Below, one piece after another: positions 1 to 10,039 of a DNA stretch of 64,000 bases. The DNA is from Oricola thermophila (GTDB lineage: Bacteria > Pseudomonadota > Alphaproteobacteria > Rhizobiales > Rhizobiaceae), in NCBI RefSeq assembly GCF_013358405.1, contig NZ_CP054836.1, positions 1,302,001 through 1,366,000 of the forward strand, given 5' to 3'. The position numbers and the translations under genes are program-made. The notes under the pieces are model-generated. The model was given only the letters and a program-made list of their open reading frames with translations. It had not been told where the DNA came from and made no database searches. Numbering within the stretch: the first letter of the stretch is position 1; each line of letters opens with the position of its first letter.

Positions 1-230
1 TTGATGGCGCACCAACGGGCGGCCTCAATGCCTTGTTCCACCTCGAGTTCGCGCCCGAGCAGACCGGTGTGGACCAGCTTTCCGTCTTTCAGGGGCAACT
101 GCCCGGAGGTGTACAGCAGGTTGCCGCTTTTGACCGCGGGAAGATAGTTGGCCGCAGGGGCCGCAGCGTCGGGCAACGCGATTCCGAGCATTTCGAGGCG
201 CTCGGCGGGGGATACTGTTTCGCTGGTCAC
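1..230 (-). CDS. RidA/YjgF family protein, N-terminal part (truncated by the window edge)
   Basis: The reading frame runs off the left edge, so only about 76 N-terminal residues are visible. They contain AVKSGNLLYTSGQLPLKDGK followed by an LGRELEVEQGIEAARW-like stretch, which is the typical start of the RidA/YjgF/L-PSP family. Members with the full active site hydrolyse reactive enamine/imine intermediates, but the key arginine would lie outside the window, so the activity cannot be judged. The start chosen is GTG at 230: AAGGTGG lies just upstream, and an in-frame stop precedes it at a short distance. A longer overlapping ATG frame on the same strand is out of phase and gives an arginine-rich, non-homologous peptide. 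The family assignment is fairly sure; the exact subfamily is not. Confidence 0.8.
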   Translation of the reverse strand, partial: MTSETVSPAERLEMLGIALPDAAAPAANYLPAVKSGNLLYTSGQLPLKDGKLVHTGLLGRELEVEQGIEAARWCAI

Positions 231-339
231 TTTCCACCTTCATCTGAATCGGTTGTGAATGTCGCGCGCTTTCTTGCAACTTTTATCTCGCATCGGCCAA
301 GAGAAAACATATAGTCTTTTTGAAAAACAGGATTCCTGA

Positions 340-1167
340 ATGACACGTCACTACACAGGTCTGGCCGTTGCCTTTGGTGTTATGGCCGCATCGGTCCCCG
401 GAATTGCGTCAACGGACGCCATTGCACAGGCACTGGCTCCCCACCGCGCCGTCTACGATGTGGCGCTGGCCAATGCGTCTGACCGGTCCGGAATTACGGG
501 TATGCACGGTCGGATCGTCTACGAATTCCAGGGATCTGCTTGTGACGGCTACACGACGGTATTCAGATTCGTGACCCGTATCCGTTCGGCGACTGGCAAT
601 CGATTGTCGGATCAACAGACTTCAACATATGAGGATGGTTCCGGCGATACGTTTCGTTTCGTCACCAAGTCATTCGTTGACGAACGACTTGACCGGGAGC
701 TTTCAGGCAGTGCGATCCGTGACGCCGAAGGAATTGTCGTAACGCTAAAGAAGCCCGAGAAAGCCGAATTTAGTCTTGCTCCAGCGCTATTTCCGAGCGC
801 TCACATGATTGACCTCTTGAATCGGGCGCACGAGGGGGAGAAATTTTACGAGACCGCCATATTCGACGGCACCGAAAACGGTGATCGTATCATGACCACG
901 AGCGTCGTGATCGGTCCGGAGAAAACAGGAGCCGAGGGTGACGGCGCAAATGCCGGACCACTGAAGGACGATTCCTTCCGAAATGTCTCGATATCCTATT
1001 TCGACGAGGGCAATGCGGTCGGGGGGGAGGCCGTGCCTGAATACCAGATATCGTTCAAGCTTTACGACAATGGCGTGACCCGCGATCTCGTAATGGACTA
1101 TGGCGATTTTGTACTTGAGGGTGCATTGAGACAGATCGAGATGTTGCCGAAGGAAAGCTGCGACTAA
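340..1167 (+). CDS. eipB: EipB/DUF1849 family periplasmic cell-envelope integrity protein
   Basis: A 275-residue protein with an N-terminal signal peptide (about residues 1-30, ending near ASTDAIAQA) and then a soluble domain with the DUF1849 features HRAVYDV near the mature N-terminus and YEFQGSACDGY. Two cysteines, C68 and C274, sit near the start and very end of the mature protein. This matches the disulphide pair described for Brucella EipB, which forms a spiral beta-barrel in the periplasm and supports envelope integrity. It stands alone, about 180 bp before rpsB. A short GC hairpin (CGTCC/GGACG) follows the stop but has no convincing T-run. Family membership is confident; the physiological role is by homology. 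Confidence 0.88.
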   Translation: MTRHYTGLAVAFGVMAASVPGIASTDAIAQALAPHRAVYDVALANASDRSGITGMHGRIVYEFQGSACDGYTTVFRFVTRIRSATGNRLSDQQTSTYEDGSGDTFRFVTKSFVDERLDRELSGSAIRDAEGIVVTLKKPEKAEFSLAPALFPSAHMIDLLNRAHEGEKFYETAIFDGTENGDRIMTTSVVIGPEKTGAEGDGANAGPLKDDSFRNVSISYFDEGNAVGGEAVPEYQISFKLYDNGVTRDLVMDYGDFVLEGALRQIEMLPKESCD

Positions 1168-1349
1168 AAAACGTCCCAATAGGAGGACGCTTTATCCGGC
1201 GCGCCCTTGCAAAACGTCCACCAATGCGCTATCGCGCGCCGCATTCCACACACGAAGTTCGGATCTGAGCCGGGAGAAATCCGGTCGGGTCCACCGGTGG
1301 CGGGAAACCGCTTTACGCTTCGTGGAGGTTCAACCGGAAAGGAAATATC

Positions 1350-2165
1350 ATGGCACTGCCTGACTACAGCATGCGCCAGCTGCTTGAAGCTGGTGTTCAC
1401 TTCGGCCACCAGACGCACCGCTGGAATCCCAAGATGTCCCGATACATTTTCGGGGCACGCAACAACATCCACATCATCGACTTGTCGCAGACTGTTCCGC
1501 TTCTGCACCAAGCGCTGCAGATCGTTTCCGATACAGTCGCAAACGGCGGCCGCGTTCTTTTCGTCGGTACGAAGCGCCAGGCATCCGAAATAGTGGCCGA
1601 TTCCGCTGGCCGCTGTGCTCAGTACTACGTGAATGCTCGCTGGCTCGGCGGGATGTTGACCAACTGGAAAACGATCTCCAACTCGATTCAGCGCCTGCGC
1701 AAGGTCGACGAAATCCTGTCTTCGGAAGCACAGGGCTTCACGAAGAAGGAAAGGCTGAACCTCGAGCGGGAACGCGAAAAACTCAATCGTGCGCTCGGCG
1801 GCATCAAGGACATGGGTGGCACTCCCGACCTGATGTTCGTTATCGACACCAACAAGGAGGCGATCGCCATTCAGGAAGCCAAGCGCCTTGGTATTCCGGT
1901 CGTGGCTGTTGTCGATTCTAACAGCGATCCTGATCTCGTCGACTATCCGATCCCGGGCAATGATGACGCGGCACGCGCTATATCGCTATACTGCGACCTC
2001 GTCGCGCGGGCAGCGCTTGATGGAATTGCGCGCCAGCAGGGTGCCGCGGGTGTCGATATCGGCGAATCCGTGGAGGCTCCCGTGGAGGAGGTGCTGGCAG
2101 CCGAGGCGCCGGCTGAAACGGCGGATGTTGCCGAAGCGCCGGCAGAGGCCGCCGAGAAGGCCTGA
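1350..2165 (+). CDS. rpsB: 30S ribosomal protein S2
   Basis: A 271-residue S2 protein. The start [20 protein letters not shown], the HRWNPKM motif and [11 protein letters not shown] are diagnostic, and the core ends near residue 235. An Ala/Glu-rich tail of about 35 residues follows, as is common in alphaproteobacterial S2. AAAGGAA lies directly upstream of the ATG. The 180-bp leader holds a possible promoter (TTGCAA at 1207-1212, 17 nt, TATCGC at 1230-1235), which is weak evidence. It heads the rpsB-tsf-pyrH-frr series, so it is probably the first gene of a highly expressed translation operon. Confidence 0.98.
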   Translation: MALPDYSMRQLLEAGVHFGHQTHRWNPKMSRYIFGARNNIHIIDLSQTVPLLHQALQIVSDTVANGGRVLFVGTKRQASEIVADSAGRCAQYYVNARWLGGMLTNWKTISNSIQRLRKVDEILSSEAQGFTKKERLNLEREREKLNRALGGIKDMGGTPDLMFVIDTNKEAIAIQEAKRLGIPVVAVVDSNSDPDLVDYPIPGNDDAARAISLYCDLVARAALDGIARQQGAAGVDIGESVEAPVEEVLAAEAPAETADVAEAPAEAAEKA

Positions 2166-2176
2166 TTTTTCGATCG

Positions 2177-2198
2177 GCGCCCGGGCCCTCCCGGGCGC
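2177..2198 (+). promoter_or_regulatory. perfect 9-bp hairpin between rpsB and tsf
   Basis: GCGCCCGGG (2177-2185) pairs perfectly with CCCGGGCGC (2190-2198) around a CCCT loop, 12 bp after the rpsB stop. No T-run follows, so it is unlikely to be a full terminator. It could be a partial terminator, a pause or an RNA-processing/stability element that sets the S2:EF-Ts ratio. The structure is seen directly; the function is inferred. Confidence 0.55.
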
Positions 2199-2303
2199 GT
2201 CCATCATAAGTTTACATGAATCGGCGCATGGCAGGTGTGATTGCCGCTTGCGTCAATTTTCCGGGCCGCGCGTCCGAACCGCTCGACATTAAGAGGCGAA
2301 CCG

Positions 2304-3218
2304 ATGACCATCACCGCATCTCTCGTAAAACAACTCCGCGACATGACCGGCGCCGGCATGATGGACTGCAAGGCCGCGCTCACCGAAACCGGCGGCAATA
2401 TCGAAGAGGCAGTTGACTGGCTCCGCAAGAAGGGAATCTCAAAGGCAGACAAGAAGTCCGGACGCACGGCGGCAGAGGGTCTTGTGGGTGTCGCGTCCGA
2501 TGAAAATGGCGCAGTTGTCGTCGAGGTGAACTCGGAGACCGACTTCGTTGCCCGCAACGAAGCCTTCCAGGAACTCGTGCGTAATATCGCTAATGCGGCG
2601 GTGGGGACCGACGGCTCGATCGAGGCCGTTTCCGCGGCAAAATACGCAGATAGCGGCAAGTCGATCGACGAGGCCGTCAAGGACGCGATCGCGACCATCG
2701 GCGAGAACATGAACCTGCGCCGCTCGGCCCGCCTCGACGGGACCGTGGCGACCTACGTGCACAACTCGGTGGCCGACGGCCTCGGCAAGCTCGGCGTGCT
2801 GGTCGCCGTCGAGACCGAGGGCGACAAGGATGCCGCGCGCGCCATCGGGCGCCAGATCGCGATGCATGTCGCCGCCACCAACCCGATGGCGCTGGACGTC
2901 GACGATCTCGACCCGGCAGCCGTGGAGCGCGAGCGGTCGATCTTCGCCGAGCAGGCCCGCGCGTCCGGCAAGCCGGACAACATCATCGAGAAGATGGTCG
3001 AGGGCCGCCTGCGCAAGTTCTACGAGGAAGTCTGCCTGCTGAAGCAGTCCTTCGTCATCAATCCGGACCTGACGGTCGAGAAGGCACTGGCCGAGGCCGA
3101 GAAGGAAATCGGCGCTCCCGCCAAGATCACCGGCTTCGTCCGCTTCGCCCTCGGCGAGGGGATCGAGAAGGAAGAAAGCGACTTCGCGGCCGAAGTCGCC
3201 GCCGCCGTCAAGAGCTGA
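2304..3218 (+). CDS. tsf: translation elongation factor Ts
   Basis: A 304-residue EF-Ts, the nucleotide-exchange factor that recycles EF-Tu-GDP. The N-terminal UBA-like domain has [20 protein letters not shown]. The dimerisation/core region has [17 protein letters not shown], and the later sequence includes [20 protein letters not shown]. The frame stays open upstream to 2241, but ATG 2304 follows AGAGGCG and matches the family N-terminus [12 protein letters not shown]. The 138-bp gap from rpsB contains a strong hairpin. It is co-oriented with rpsB and pyrH, the usual arrangement. Confidence 0.98.
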   Translation: MTITASLVKQLRDMTGAGMMDCKAALTETGGNIEEAVDWLRKKGISKADKKSGRTAAEGLVGVASDENGAVVVEVNSETDFVARNEAFQELVRNIANAAVGTDGSIEAVSAAKYADSGKSIDEAVKDAIATIGENMNLRRSARLDGTVATYVHNSVADGLGKLGVLVAVETEGDKDAARAIGRQIAMHVAATNPMALDVDDLDPAAVERERSIFAEQARASGKPDNIIEKMVEGRLRKFYEEVCLLKQSFVINPDLTVEKALAEAEKEIGAPAKITGFVRFALGEGIEKEESDFAAEVAAAVKS

Positions 3219-3336
3219 CCGAAGGCGCAATCCGCAATTCTCTGGATTGTGCCGCACCATGCGGGGCACTGCGTGACAACGCGGTGCCCTTCATGTATCC
3301 GGAGACACGTTCAACCGTTTCAATCGAAATATTCCG

Positions 3337-4077
3337 ATGTCCTCCTCTCCGCTATTCAAACGCGTACTGCTGAAGGTTTCCGGCGAAGCCCTGATGGGAA
3401 ATCAGGGTTTCGGCATTGATGTCGAGGTCGCCGACCGGATCGCCGGCGACATCAAGGACGCGGTGGACCTGGGTGTCCAGGTGGCAGTCGTGATCGGCGG
3501 CGGCAACATCTTCCGCGGCGTGGCGGTGGCCTCCAAGGGGGGCGACCGCGTGACCGGCGATCACATGGGCATGCTCGCCACCGTGATCAACTCGCTGGCG
3601 CTCCGGACGTCCCTCATAAAGAAGGGTGTCGATGCGGTCGTTCTCTCGGCGATCGCCATGCCGCAGTTGTGCGAAAGCTTCTCGCAGCGCAAGGCGATGT
3701 GGAACATAGAGCAGGGGCGTGTCGTGATATTCGCCGGCGGCACCGGCAATCCCTATTTCACGACGGACTCCGCGGCGGCCTTGCGCGCGGCGGAAATCGG
3801 GGCGGATGCCCTGTTCAAGGGCACGCAGGTCGATGGTATCTATACCGCCGACCCGAAGAAGGAACCCGACGCGGAACGGTTCACATCGATCACCCACGAC
3901 GAAGTCATCGCGCGCGGCCTGTCCGTAATGGATGTTGCGGCCGTGGCCTTGACCCGGGAAAATCACATTCCCATTGTCGTATTCTCGATTCATGAGCGGG
4001 GCGGCTTTTCTGAAATCTTGCGCGGCGGCGGACGGTCCACCCTGGTGACCGATCAGCGCCTGCCGCAGGAAAATTAG
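3337..4077 (+). CDS. pyrH: UMP kinase
   Basis: A 246-residue amino-acid-kinase-fold UMP kinase that phosphorylates UMP to UDP in the cytoplasm. VLLKVSGEALMG near residue 8, VAVVIGGGNIFRG and GTGNPYFTTDSAAALRA are the family nucleotide and UMP-binding motifs, and YTADPKKEPDA follows. Length is typical. No clear Shine-Dalgarno precedes ATG 3337; the upstream sequence is A/T-rich (CAATCGAAATATTCCG). It sits 12 bp before frr, consistent with one transcript. The 118-bp gap from tsf shows only a weak imperfect hairpin. Confidence 0.97.
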   Translation: MSSSPLFKRVLLKVSGEALMGNQGFGIDVEVADRIAGDIKDAVDLGVQVAVVIGGGNIFRGVAVASKGGDRVTGDHMGMLATVINSLALRTSLIKKGVDAVVLSAIAMPQLCESFSQRKAMWNIEQGRVVIFAGGTGNPYFTTDSAAALRAAEIGADALFKGTQVDGIYTADPKKEPDAERFTSITHDEVIARGLSVMDVAAVALTRENHIPIVVFSIHERGGFSEILRGGGRSTLVTDQRLPQEN

Positions 4078-4089
4078 AGGAAACACAGG

Positions 4090-4650
4090 ATGAGCCAGGA
4101 ATTCGATTTCGACGATCTCAAGCGTCGCATGGATGGTGCCGTATCTGCCTTCAAGGGAGATCTCGGCGGATTGCGGACCGGCCGCGCCTCGGCTTCGCTG
4201 CTCGAGCCGATCACCGTCGATGCCTATGGTTCGCAAATGCCGATCAACCAGGTCGCGAACATCACCGTGCCGGAACCGCGCATGCTGGCCGTGTCGGTTT
4301 GGGACAAGTCGATGGTGCAGGCCGTCGAAAAGGCGATCCGGGAATCGTCGCTGGGCCTCAATCCGATGACCGACGGCACGACCGTGCGCGTGCCGCTGCC
4401 GGAGCTGAACGAGGAGCGGCGCCGCGAACTTGTCAAGATCGCTCATCAATATGCCGAGAACGCGCGCATCGCCGTGCGTCACGTCCGGCGCGATGGCATG
4501 GAAACGCTGAAGCGCCTGGAAAAGGACGGCGAGATCAGCCAGGACGAAAGCCGCGACAAGGCCGACGATGTCCAGAAGCAGACCGACCAGACCATTGCCA
4601 CGATCGATTCCCTGCTGGAAGAAAAAGAGAAGGAAATCATGCACGTCTGA
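4090..4650 (+). CDS. frr: ribosome recycling factor
   Basis: A 186-residue ribosome recycling factor, which splits post-termination ribosomes together with EF-G. The sequence covers the whole family: [16 protein letters not shown] near residue 27, [48 protein letters not shown], and the charged C-terminal helix ending [18 protein letters not shown] lies upstream of the ATG, 12 bp after pyrH, so the two are very probably cotranscribed. Confidence 0.98.
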   Translation: MSQEFDFDDLKRRMDGAVSAFKGDLGGLRTGRASASLLEPITVDAYGSQMPINQVANITVPEPRMLAVSVWDKSMVQAVEKAIRESSLGLNPMTDGTTVRVPLPELNEERRRELVKIAHQYAENARIAVRHVRRDGMETLKRLEKDGEISQDESRDKADDVQKQTDQTIATIDSLLEEKEKEIMHV

Positions 4651-4731
4651 CCGCCATCACGCGGCGGCGGCTTGCAATCGGGAGAGAAGGCTATCGCGAT
4701 AGTCGGTGACATAGGCAACCAGGAGACAAGC

Positions 4732-5448
4732 GTGCCGCGCCACGTTGCCATCATCATGGATGGAAACGGGCGCTGGGCGGCGGCACGGGGGAGACCGCGC
4801 AGTTACGGGCACAAGGCCGGCGTCGAGGCCGTACGCCGCACCGTGAAGGCTGCGGCAGATCTCGGTGTCGAGTACCTTACGCTGTTTGCCTTTTCATCGG
4901 AAAACTGGTCGCGACCGCGCGAAGAGGTGCGCGACCTGTTCGGGCTGATGAAGTTCTTCGTCACCCGCGACCTGGCGGAACTGTGCGCGAACGGCGTGCG
5001 GATACGCGTGCTTGGTGACAGGTCCGGCCTCTCGTCCGATATTCTCGGGCTGATCGAGACGGCGGAAACGAAGTCGCGGCAGAACACCGCGCTCCAGCTC
5101 AACATCGCGTTCAACTATGGCGCGCGCAACGAATTGCGGCGCGCCTTCGCCGCTGTCGCCAAGAGGTGCGCGGAGGAGGGGCGGGACCCCTCCCAAATTG
5201 GCGAGGACGAGATCGCTGCCGCACTCGATACCGCGGGCCAGCCCGATCCGGACCTAGTCATTCGCACCAGCGGGGAAATGCGGCTGTCCAACTTCATGCT
5301 CTGGCAGGCCGCCTATGCGGAGTTCGTGTTTCTGCCGTGCATGTGGCCCGATTTCGACAAGGAATGGCTGCAACGGGCCATCTCCGAGTTTTCATCGCGC
5401 ACGCGCCGCTATGGCGGCATCGATGCAGCGAAGGATGTCGCGCTGTGA
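4732..5448 (+). CDS. uppS: undecaprenyl diphosphate synthase (isoprenyl transferase)
   Basis: Cis-prenyltransferase that makes the C55 lipid carrier for peptidoglycan and O-antigen. The signature [10 protein letters not shown] is near the N-terminus, with the catalytic Asp in it, and [18 protein letters not shown] and a C-terminal [11 protein letters not shown] follow. The frame is open from a TTG at 4672, but GTG 4732 has AGGAG at 4721-4725, seven bases ahead, and gives a usual-length protein of 238 residues beginning VPRHVAII. I therefore prefer GTG 4732. Its stop overlaps the start of cdsA (GTGA), which indicates translational coupling. Confidence 0.95.
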   Translation: MPRHVAIIMDGNGRWAAARGRPRSYGHKAGVEAVRRTVKAAADLGVEYLTLFAFSSENWSRPREEVRDLFGLMKFFVTRDLAELCANGVRIRVLGDRSGLSSDILGLIETAETKSRQNTALQLNIAFNYGARNELRRAFAAVAKRCAEEGRDPSQIGEDEIAAALDTAGQPDPDLVIRTSGEMRLSNFMLWQAAYAEFVFLPCMWPDFDKEWLQRAISEFSSRTRRYGGIDAAKDVAL

Positions 5449-6266
5449 GCAATCTGCAACTGCGGACAATATCTGCCCTCGTCCTGGGCGTGCTGGTACT
5501 TGGCGCCACCCTTGCCGGCGGCATCCTGTTCGCAGTGATGGCCACCGCGATCGCGATGCTTGTCTGGCACGAATGGATGGATATTGCCTGCCCGAACGAA
5601 GATGACCGCATCCGGCTGTACGGGTTTCTTTTCCTCGGGCTGATCTTTCTGAGCGCGCTGCTGCTTCCCGATGCGGCCATGCCGGCTGCCTGGATCGTCG
5701 CGACCGCCGCATTCGCCGCGCTTTCCCGGATCCTGGCCGGCGGATCCTGGCCCGTCGCGGGATTCCTCTATTCCGGCACCGCGCTCGTTGCGCTGATCAT
5801 GCTGCGCGCGAATGACGGGGCGGCCTACGGGTTGGTCGCCATCCTGTTCCTCTACGCAGTCGTCTGGCTGACGGATATCGGCGCATATTTCGCGGGCCGG
5901 CATTTCGGCGGGCCGAAACTCGCGCCGTCGATTTCACCGAACAAGACGTGGTCCGGTGCCATTGGCGGGCTTTGTTCCGCCGTCGTCGCCGCCATAATAG
6001 TCTCATCGGCAGCCGGGCTGGATTCCCATTTCCTTGCCGGGCTGCTGGCCGCGGTGCTCTCGGTCGCATCGCAGGCAGGCGACCTTTTCGAATCGTGGCT
6101 CAAGCGGCGCGCGGGCGTGAAGGACTCGAGCAAGCTTATCCCCGGTCATGGCGGCATGATGGACAGGGTGGACGGACTCGTCTTTGCCGCGATCATACTC
6201 TGGCTGCTCGCAATCGCCGCCTCGGGTTCGGCCTATCCGTCGGCGGCATTCTTCGGCGCTTCGTGA
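5445..6266 (+). CDS. cdsA: phosphatidate cytidylyltransferase (CDP-diacylglycerol synthase)
   Basis: A 273-residue polytopic membrane enzyme that makes CDP-diacylglycerol from CTP and phosphatidic acid, the branch point of phospholipid synthesis. About eight hydrophobic segments are visible. The family signature lies near the C-terminus ([18 protein letters not shown]), preceded by [16 protein letters not shown] 5445 overlaps the uppS stop; the open frame extends upstream to 5166, but that part lies inside uppS in another phase and has no homology. In many alphaproteobacteria dxr follows; here rseP follows directly. Confidence 0.95.
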   Translation: MSNLQLRTISALVLGVLVLGATLAGGILFAVMATAIAMLVWHEWMDIACPNEDDRIRLYGFLFLGLIFLSALLLPDAAMPAAWIVATAAFAALSRILAGGSWPVAGFLYSGTALVALIMLRANDGAAYGLVAILFLYAVVWLTDIGAYFAGRHFGGPKLAPSISPNKTWSGAIGGLCSAVVAAIIVSSAAGLDSHFLAGLLAAVLSVASQAGDLFESWLKRRAGVKDSSKLIPGHGGMMDRVDGLVFAAIILWLLAIAASGSAYPSAAFFGAS

Positions 6267-6337
6267 AACGAAACATGCCTTGCTGATGCCTGAATGGGTG
6301 TCTAAGCGGAGGCGCTCACACAAGGACTTATCGTGTC

Positions 6338-7486
6338 ATGGATTTGGTGACGGGGCTTTTTGCAACGGACGGGTTTCTTCTCGGAACGGTCCTGCCGTTC
6401 CTGTTCGTCCTGCTGATCGTCGTCTTCGTGCACGAACTCGGCCACTACCTTGTCGGACGGTGGTGCGGAATCGGTGCGACCGTGTTCTCGGTCGGATTCG
6501 GGCCGGAGCTCGCCGGGTTCAACGACCGGCGCGGCACGCGATGGCGCCTTTCATGGATACCGCTGGGCGGCTACGTGAAATTCGTCGGCGACATGAACGC
6601 GGCATCGGTACCAAACGCGGAAGACGATTCGTCGCTCAGTCCGCAGGAACGTGAGCAGGCGTTCCAGTTCAAATCCGTCGGGCGACGCGCGGCCACCGTC
6701 TTCGCCGGACCCGCCGCCAACTTCCTGCTGGCAATCGTCATCTTCACCGTGATCTTCTCCGCATTCGGGCGCGGCGTGGCCGATCCGGTGGTTTCCGAGA
6801 TTCGCCCGGACAGCGTCGCGGAGCGCGTCGGCTTCCAGCCGGGCGACAGGTTCATCAGCCTGGACGGCATCCCCGTGGAGGAGTTTTCCGATGTCCAGCG
6901 ATATGTCTCGGTGCGGGCCGGCACAACGATCACGATGGTCATGGAACGCGACGGCGAGCGACTGACCTTCGAGGTAACGCCGGAACGGCTCGAGATCGAG
7001 GACCGGTTCGGCAACAAGATGGAACAGGGAATCATCGGCGTCGTCAACAACAACCAGACGGGAGGCCGCCGGGTCGAGCGCTACGGTATCGGCGAATCGC
7101 TCGTGATGGCTGTCGGCGAAACCTGGTATGTCGTCGAGAGAACCGGCGGCTACATCGCGGGCATATTTTCGGGCCGGGAAAAGCCGGACCAGATCGGGGG
7201 ACCGATCAGGGTTGCCCAGATGTCGGGGCAGGTCGCCACGCTTGGATTCGTGCCGCTGCTCAACCTTGCCGCGATCCTGTCGATTTCCATCGGCCTTCTG
7301 AACCTGTTGCCGATCCCGATTCTCGATGGCGGCCACCTCGTGTTCTACCTGTTCGAGGCGTTGCGCGGAAAACCGGTGTCCGAACGCGCCCAGGAATATG
7401 GCTACCGCATCGGATTCGCCCTGATCCTGGGGCTCATGGTCTTCGCGACATGGAACGACATCACCATGCTTTTCGGCCGGAGCTAG
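6338..7486 (+). CDS. rseP: RIP-type site-2 zinc metalloprotease RseP
   Basis: A 382-residue inner-membrane intramembrane protease. The zinc motif HELGH lies at residues 32-36 in the first membrane segment. A PDZ domain follows (about residues 130-210, with RVGFQPGDRFISLDGIPV), and the third zinc ligand motif LLPIPILDGGH is near residue 330, followed by the last membrane helix. The family releases anti-sigma factors and clears signal peptides. Only one PDZ domain is clear, where E. coli RseP has two. AAGGA at 6324-6328 is the likely ribosome-binding site. It precedes bamA, the usual pairing with envelope biogenesis. Confidence 0.95.
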   Translation: MDLVTGLFATDGFLLGTVLPFLFVLLIVVFVHELGHYLVGRWCGIGATVFSVGFGPELAGFNDRRGTRWRLSWIPLGGYVKFVGDMNAASVPNAEDDSSLSPQEREQAFQFKSVGRRAATVFAGPAANFLLAIVIFTVIFSAFGRGVADPVVSEIRPDSVAERVGFQPGDRFISLDGIPVEEFSDVQRYVSVRAGTTITMVMERDGERLTFEVTPERLEIEDRFGNKMEQGIIGVVNNNQTGGRRVERYGIGESLVMAVGETWYVVERTGGYIAGIFSGREKPDQIGGPIRVAQMSGQVATLGFVPLLNLAAILSISIGLLNLLPIPILDGGHLVFYLFEALRGKPVSERAQEYGYRIGFALILGLMVFATWNDITMLFGRS

Positions 7487-7582
7487 TTGGGATTTTAGAT
7501 AAATCGTTTACCATGCGGGGAGATGGCACGTGACGATTTTGCCACGTTTCGTTCGATCGTAAACGGATTTTAACCTGAACCC

Positions 7583-7610
7583 TTGCGTGTGGTTTCAAAG
7601 CCTGTAATAC
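7583..7610 (+). promoter_or_regulatory. possible bamA promoter
   Basis: TTGCGT (7583-7588), 16 nt, TAATAC (7605-7610), located 70 bp ahead of bamA in the 193-bp gap after rseP. It resembles a housekeeping promoter, but the match is only moderate and the upstream genes could also supply transcription. Confidence 0.3.
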
Positions 7611-7679
7611 GATGAATTCAATGATTTACGTTCAAGGATCCCGGTTTGGGGGCGGACTGGGAAATGGGGGAATTACCCG

Positions 7680-10004
7680 ATGAAGCCGGCACCGAAGTTG
7701 TTTAGCGCCGTATCGGCGATGGCATTGGCGCTCACACCGGCCGTGAGCGGCGGTCTTGTGCTCAACCTGCTGACCGCGGAGGCCGCTCACGCAGCGGTTG
7801 CCAACGCGATTTCCGTGCGCGGAAATTCGCGCGTCGCATCGTCCACCATTGCCGACCTGATCGGTTTCCGGGCGGGCAAGAACTATTCGGCTGCCGATAT
7901 CGACGATGTGGTGAAGCAGCTGTTCGCCACCGGGCTCTTTTCCGACGTCAATGTGTCCGTTTCCGGCTCGACCCTTGTCGTTTCGGTCCAGGAGTCGTCG
8001 GTCGTCAACCAGGTGATCTTCCGCGGCAACCGCAAGCTGAAGGACAACCGTCTGCGCTCGGTCGTCAGGCTGCAGCCGCGCAGCGCGTTCGACCAGTCGA
8101 CGCTGGATGCCGACATACAGGCCATTGTCGAATCCTATTCCCGCATCGGCCGCGCCGACGTGATCGTGGACGCGAGCGTTGTCGATCTCGGCGAGGGCCG
8201 GGTCAATGTCGTGTTCGACATCCAGGAAGGCGATCGCACCAAGATCACGCAGATCAATTTCGTCGGCAACAACGCTTTCAGCGATCGCCGGCTTCAGAGC
8301 GTCATCTCGACCAAGAAGTCCAACCCGCTGTCGTGGTTCACGCGCACGGACATCTATGACGAGCAGCGCCTGGCGGCCGACGAGGAGCAGCTGCGCCGGT
8401 TCTACTTCAATCACGGCTATGCCGACTTCCGCATTCTGTCCTCGGGCGCGACCGTCGATCCCGCGACCGGCAACATCATCGTCAATATCGAGGTGGACGA
8501 GGGCGAGCGGTACACCTTCGGCAATGTCGATATCGACAGCACCGTGACCGGTGTCGATACGGAAGATCTGCAACGGACAGTGGCGACACGCTCCGGCGCG
8601 GTCTACAGCGCCGAGGATGTCGAGGATACGCTCATCGAGATGTCCGAGCGGCTTGCGGCAAACGGATTTCCCTTTGCCGAGGTGACGCCGGTCGGCAATC
8701 GCAATTTCGAAACCCGCACGATCGACGTCTCCTATGTCGTCGACCAGGGGCAGCGCGCCTTCATCGAGCGAATCGAGATCGTCGGCAACAGCCGGACGCG
8801 CGACTACGTGATCCGGCGCGAGTTCGATCTTGCCGAGGGCGACGCCTTCAACCAGATCCTGCTTCGCCGCGCGCAGAAGCGTCTGGAGGCACTGGACTTC
8901 TTCGAGCGTGTCGACATTTCCACGCGCCGCGGTTCGGCGCCGGATCGCGTCATCATCGTCGTCAACGCGGTCGACAAGTCCACGGGCGAGTTCGGCATCG
9001 GCGCCGGCTACACCACGGGCGCCGAAAATTCCGGCGTGTCCGTCGAGGGCAACATCACGGAGCGCAACTTCCTCGGCCGCGGCCAAACGCTGCGCCTCGC
9101 GGCAGGAGGCGGGCTCGATTCGCGCACCTACAACATGTCCTTCACGGAACCCTATTTCCTCGGCTACAGGCTGGCCGCGACCTTCTCCGGCTTCCGCCGG
9201 ACGAGGGACTACGACGAATACGATCAGGCGACGACGGGCGGCTCGATCAGCTTCGGCCTGCCGATCACCGAGGAACTCAAGGCCGATATCGGCTACCTGT
9301 TCCAGCAGGACGAATATTCGGACGTGGATCCGACGGCGCCGACTTCGATCCAGGCGGATGAGGCGCTTGGCGCATGGACCAAGTCCGCGGTGACCTACGG
9401 CCTGACCTACAACACCATCGACAATGTCCAGGACCCGCATGAGGGCCTGTATTTCCGCGTGAACCAGGAGATTGCCGGCCTCGGCGGCGATGCGAGCCAC
9501 ATCTCGACGAAATTCGTGGGCAATTACTACCGGACGCTGTCGGAAGAGGCCGACCTGGTCGGTTCGCTGAAGCTCGGCGGCGGCCATATCGAGGGCCTCG
9601 GCCAGTCGGTGCGCACCTATGACCATTTCCGCCTCGGCCCGAAACAGATCCGCGGTTTCGCCTATAACGGCATCGGTCCGACCGAGCAGGGACCGGCCGG
9701 TGTTGGTGAACACCTCGGGGGCAAGACCTATCTCCATGCCTCGGCCGAGGCGCAGTTCCCGCTGCCGGCGCTTCCGCGCGACCTCGGCTTCAAGGGCGCC
9801 ATCTTTGCCGACGCGGCCACGCTGTTCGGCCACGACAGCACGACGGCCCTCAACACGGACATGGAGTGGCGGGCCTCCGCCGGCTTCGGCCTGATCTGGC
9901 AGTCGCCCTTCGCGCCGCTTCGGTTCAACTATGCCATTCCGCTCAAGAAGGAAGATGGCGACGAGGAACAGCGGTTCAACTTCTCTGTTTCAACCGCATT
10001 CTGA
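7680..10004 (+). CDS. bamA: outer membrane protein assembly factor BamA
   Basis: A 774-residue Omp85 protein, the core of the BAM complex that folds beta-barrel proteins into the outer membrane. It has a signal peptide (about residues 1-38, ending AEAAHA), five POTRA repeats to about residue 420 (for example [14 protein letters not shown] and [14 protein letters not shown]), and then the C-terminal 16-strand barrel with the conserved loop-6 RGF in [13 protein letters not shown]. It ends in Phe (VSTAF), the outer-membrane C-terminal signature. GGGGGA precedes the ATG. A GC hairpin lies directly after the stop, before lpxD. Confidence 0.98.
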   Translation: MKPAPKLFSAVSAMALALTPAVSGGLVLNLLTAEAAHAAVANAISVRGNSRVASSTIADLIGFRAGKNYSAADIDDVVKQLFATGLFSDVNVSVSGSTLVVSVQESSVVNQVIFRGNRKLKDNRLRSVVRLQPRSAFDQSTLDADIQAIVESYSRIGRADVIVDASVVDLGEGRVNVVFDIQEGDRTKITQINFVGNNAFSDRRLQSVISTKKSNPLSWFTRTDIYDEQRLAADEEQLRRFYFNHGYADFRILSSGATVDPATGNIIVNIEVDEGERYTFGNVDIDSTVTGVDTEDLQRTVATRSGAVYSAEDVEDTLIEMSERLAANGFPFAEVTPVGNRNFETRTIDVSYVVDQGQRAFIERIEIVGNSRTRDYVIRREFDLAEGDAFNQILLRRAQKRLEALDFFERVDISTRRGSAPDRVIIVVNAVDKSTGEFGIGAGYTTGAENSGVSVEGNITERNFLGRGQTLRLAAGGGLDSRTYNMSFTEPYFLGYRLAATFSGFRRTRDYDEYDQATTGGSISFGLPITEELKADIGYLFQQDEYSDVDPTAPTSIQADEALGAWTKSAVTYGLTYNTIDNVQDPHEGLYFRVNQEIAGLGGDASHISTKFVGNYYRTLSEEADLVGSLKLGGGHIEGLGQSVRTYDHFRLGPKQIRGFAYNGIGPTEQGPAGVGEHLGGKTYLHASAEAQFPLPALPRDLGFKGAIFADAATLFGHDSTTALNTDMEWRASAGFGLIWQSPFAPLRFNYAIPLKKEDGDEEQRFNFSVSTAF

Positions 10005-10010
10005 TCCGCA

Positions 10011-10030
10011 GGCCCGGCGCAAGCCGGGCC
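10011..10030 (+). promoter_or_regulatory. GCAA-loop hairpin between bamA and lpxD
   Basis: GGCCCGGC (10011-10018) and GCCGGGCC (10023-10030) form a perfect 8-bp stem closed by a GCAA (GNRA-type) tetraloop. It ends nine bases before the GTG start of lpxD, where a Shine-Dalgarno sequence would be expected but is not evident. There is no T-run, so termination is unlikely; a role in translation or mRNA stability is inferred. Confidence 0.5.
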
Positions 10031-10039
10031 GTTACCGTC

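Noticed and set aside
1165..1195. Hairpin CGTCC/GGACG after eipB as a terminator
   Set aside because: Only 5 bp with an 8-nt loop and no T-run; too weak to call.
3352..4644. 430-codon minus-strand frame opposite pyrH and frr
   Set aside because: Antisense shadow of two essential genes; no motif.
7632..9833. 733-codon open frame on the minus strand opposite bamA
   Set aside because: It is the mirror of GC-rich codon use in bamA. It has no ribosome-binding site, no family motif and a biased Arg/Asp/Val/Ala composition; the plus-strand BamA assignment is certain.
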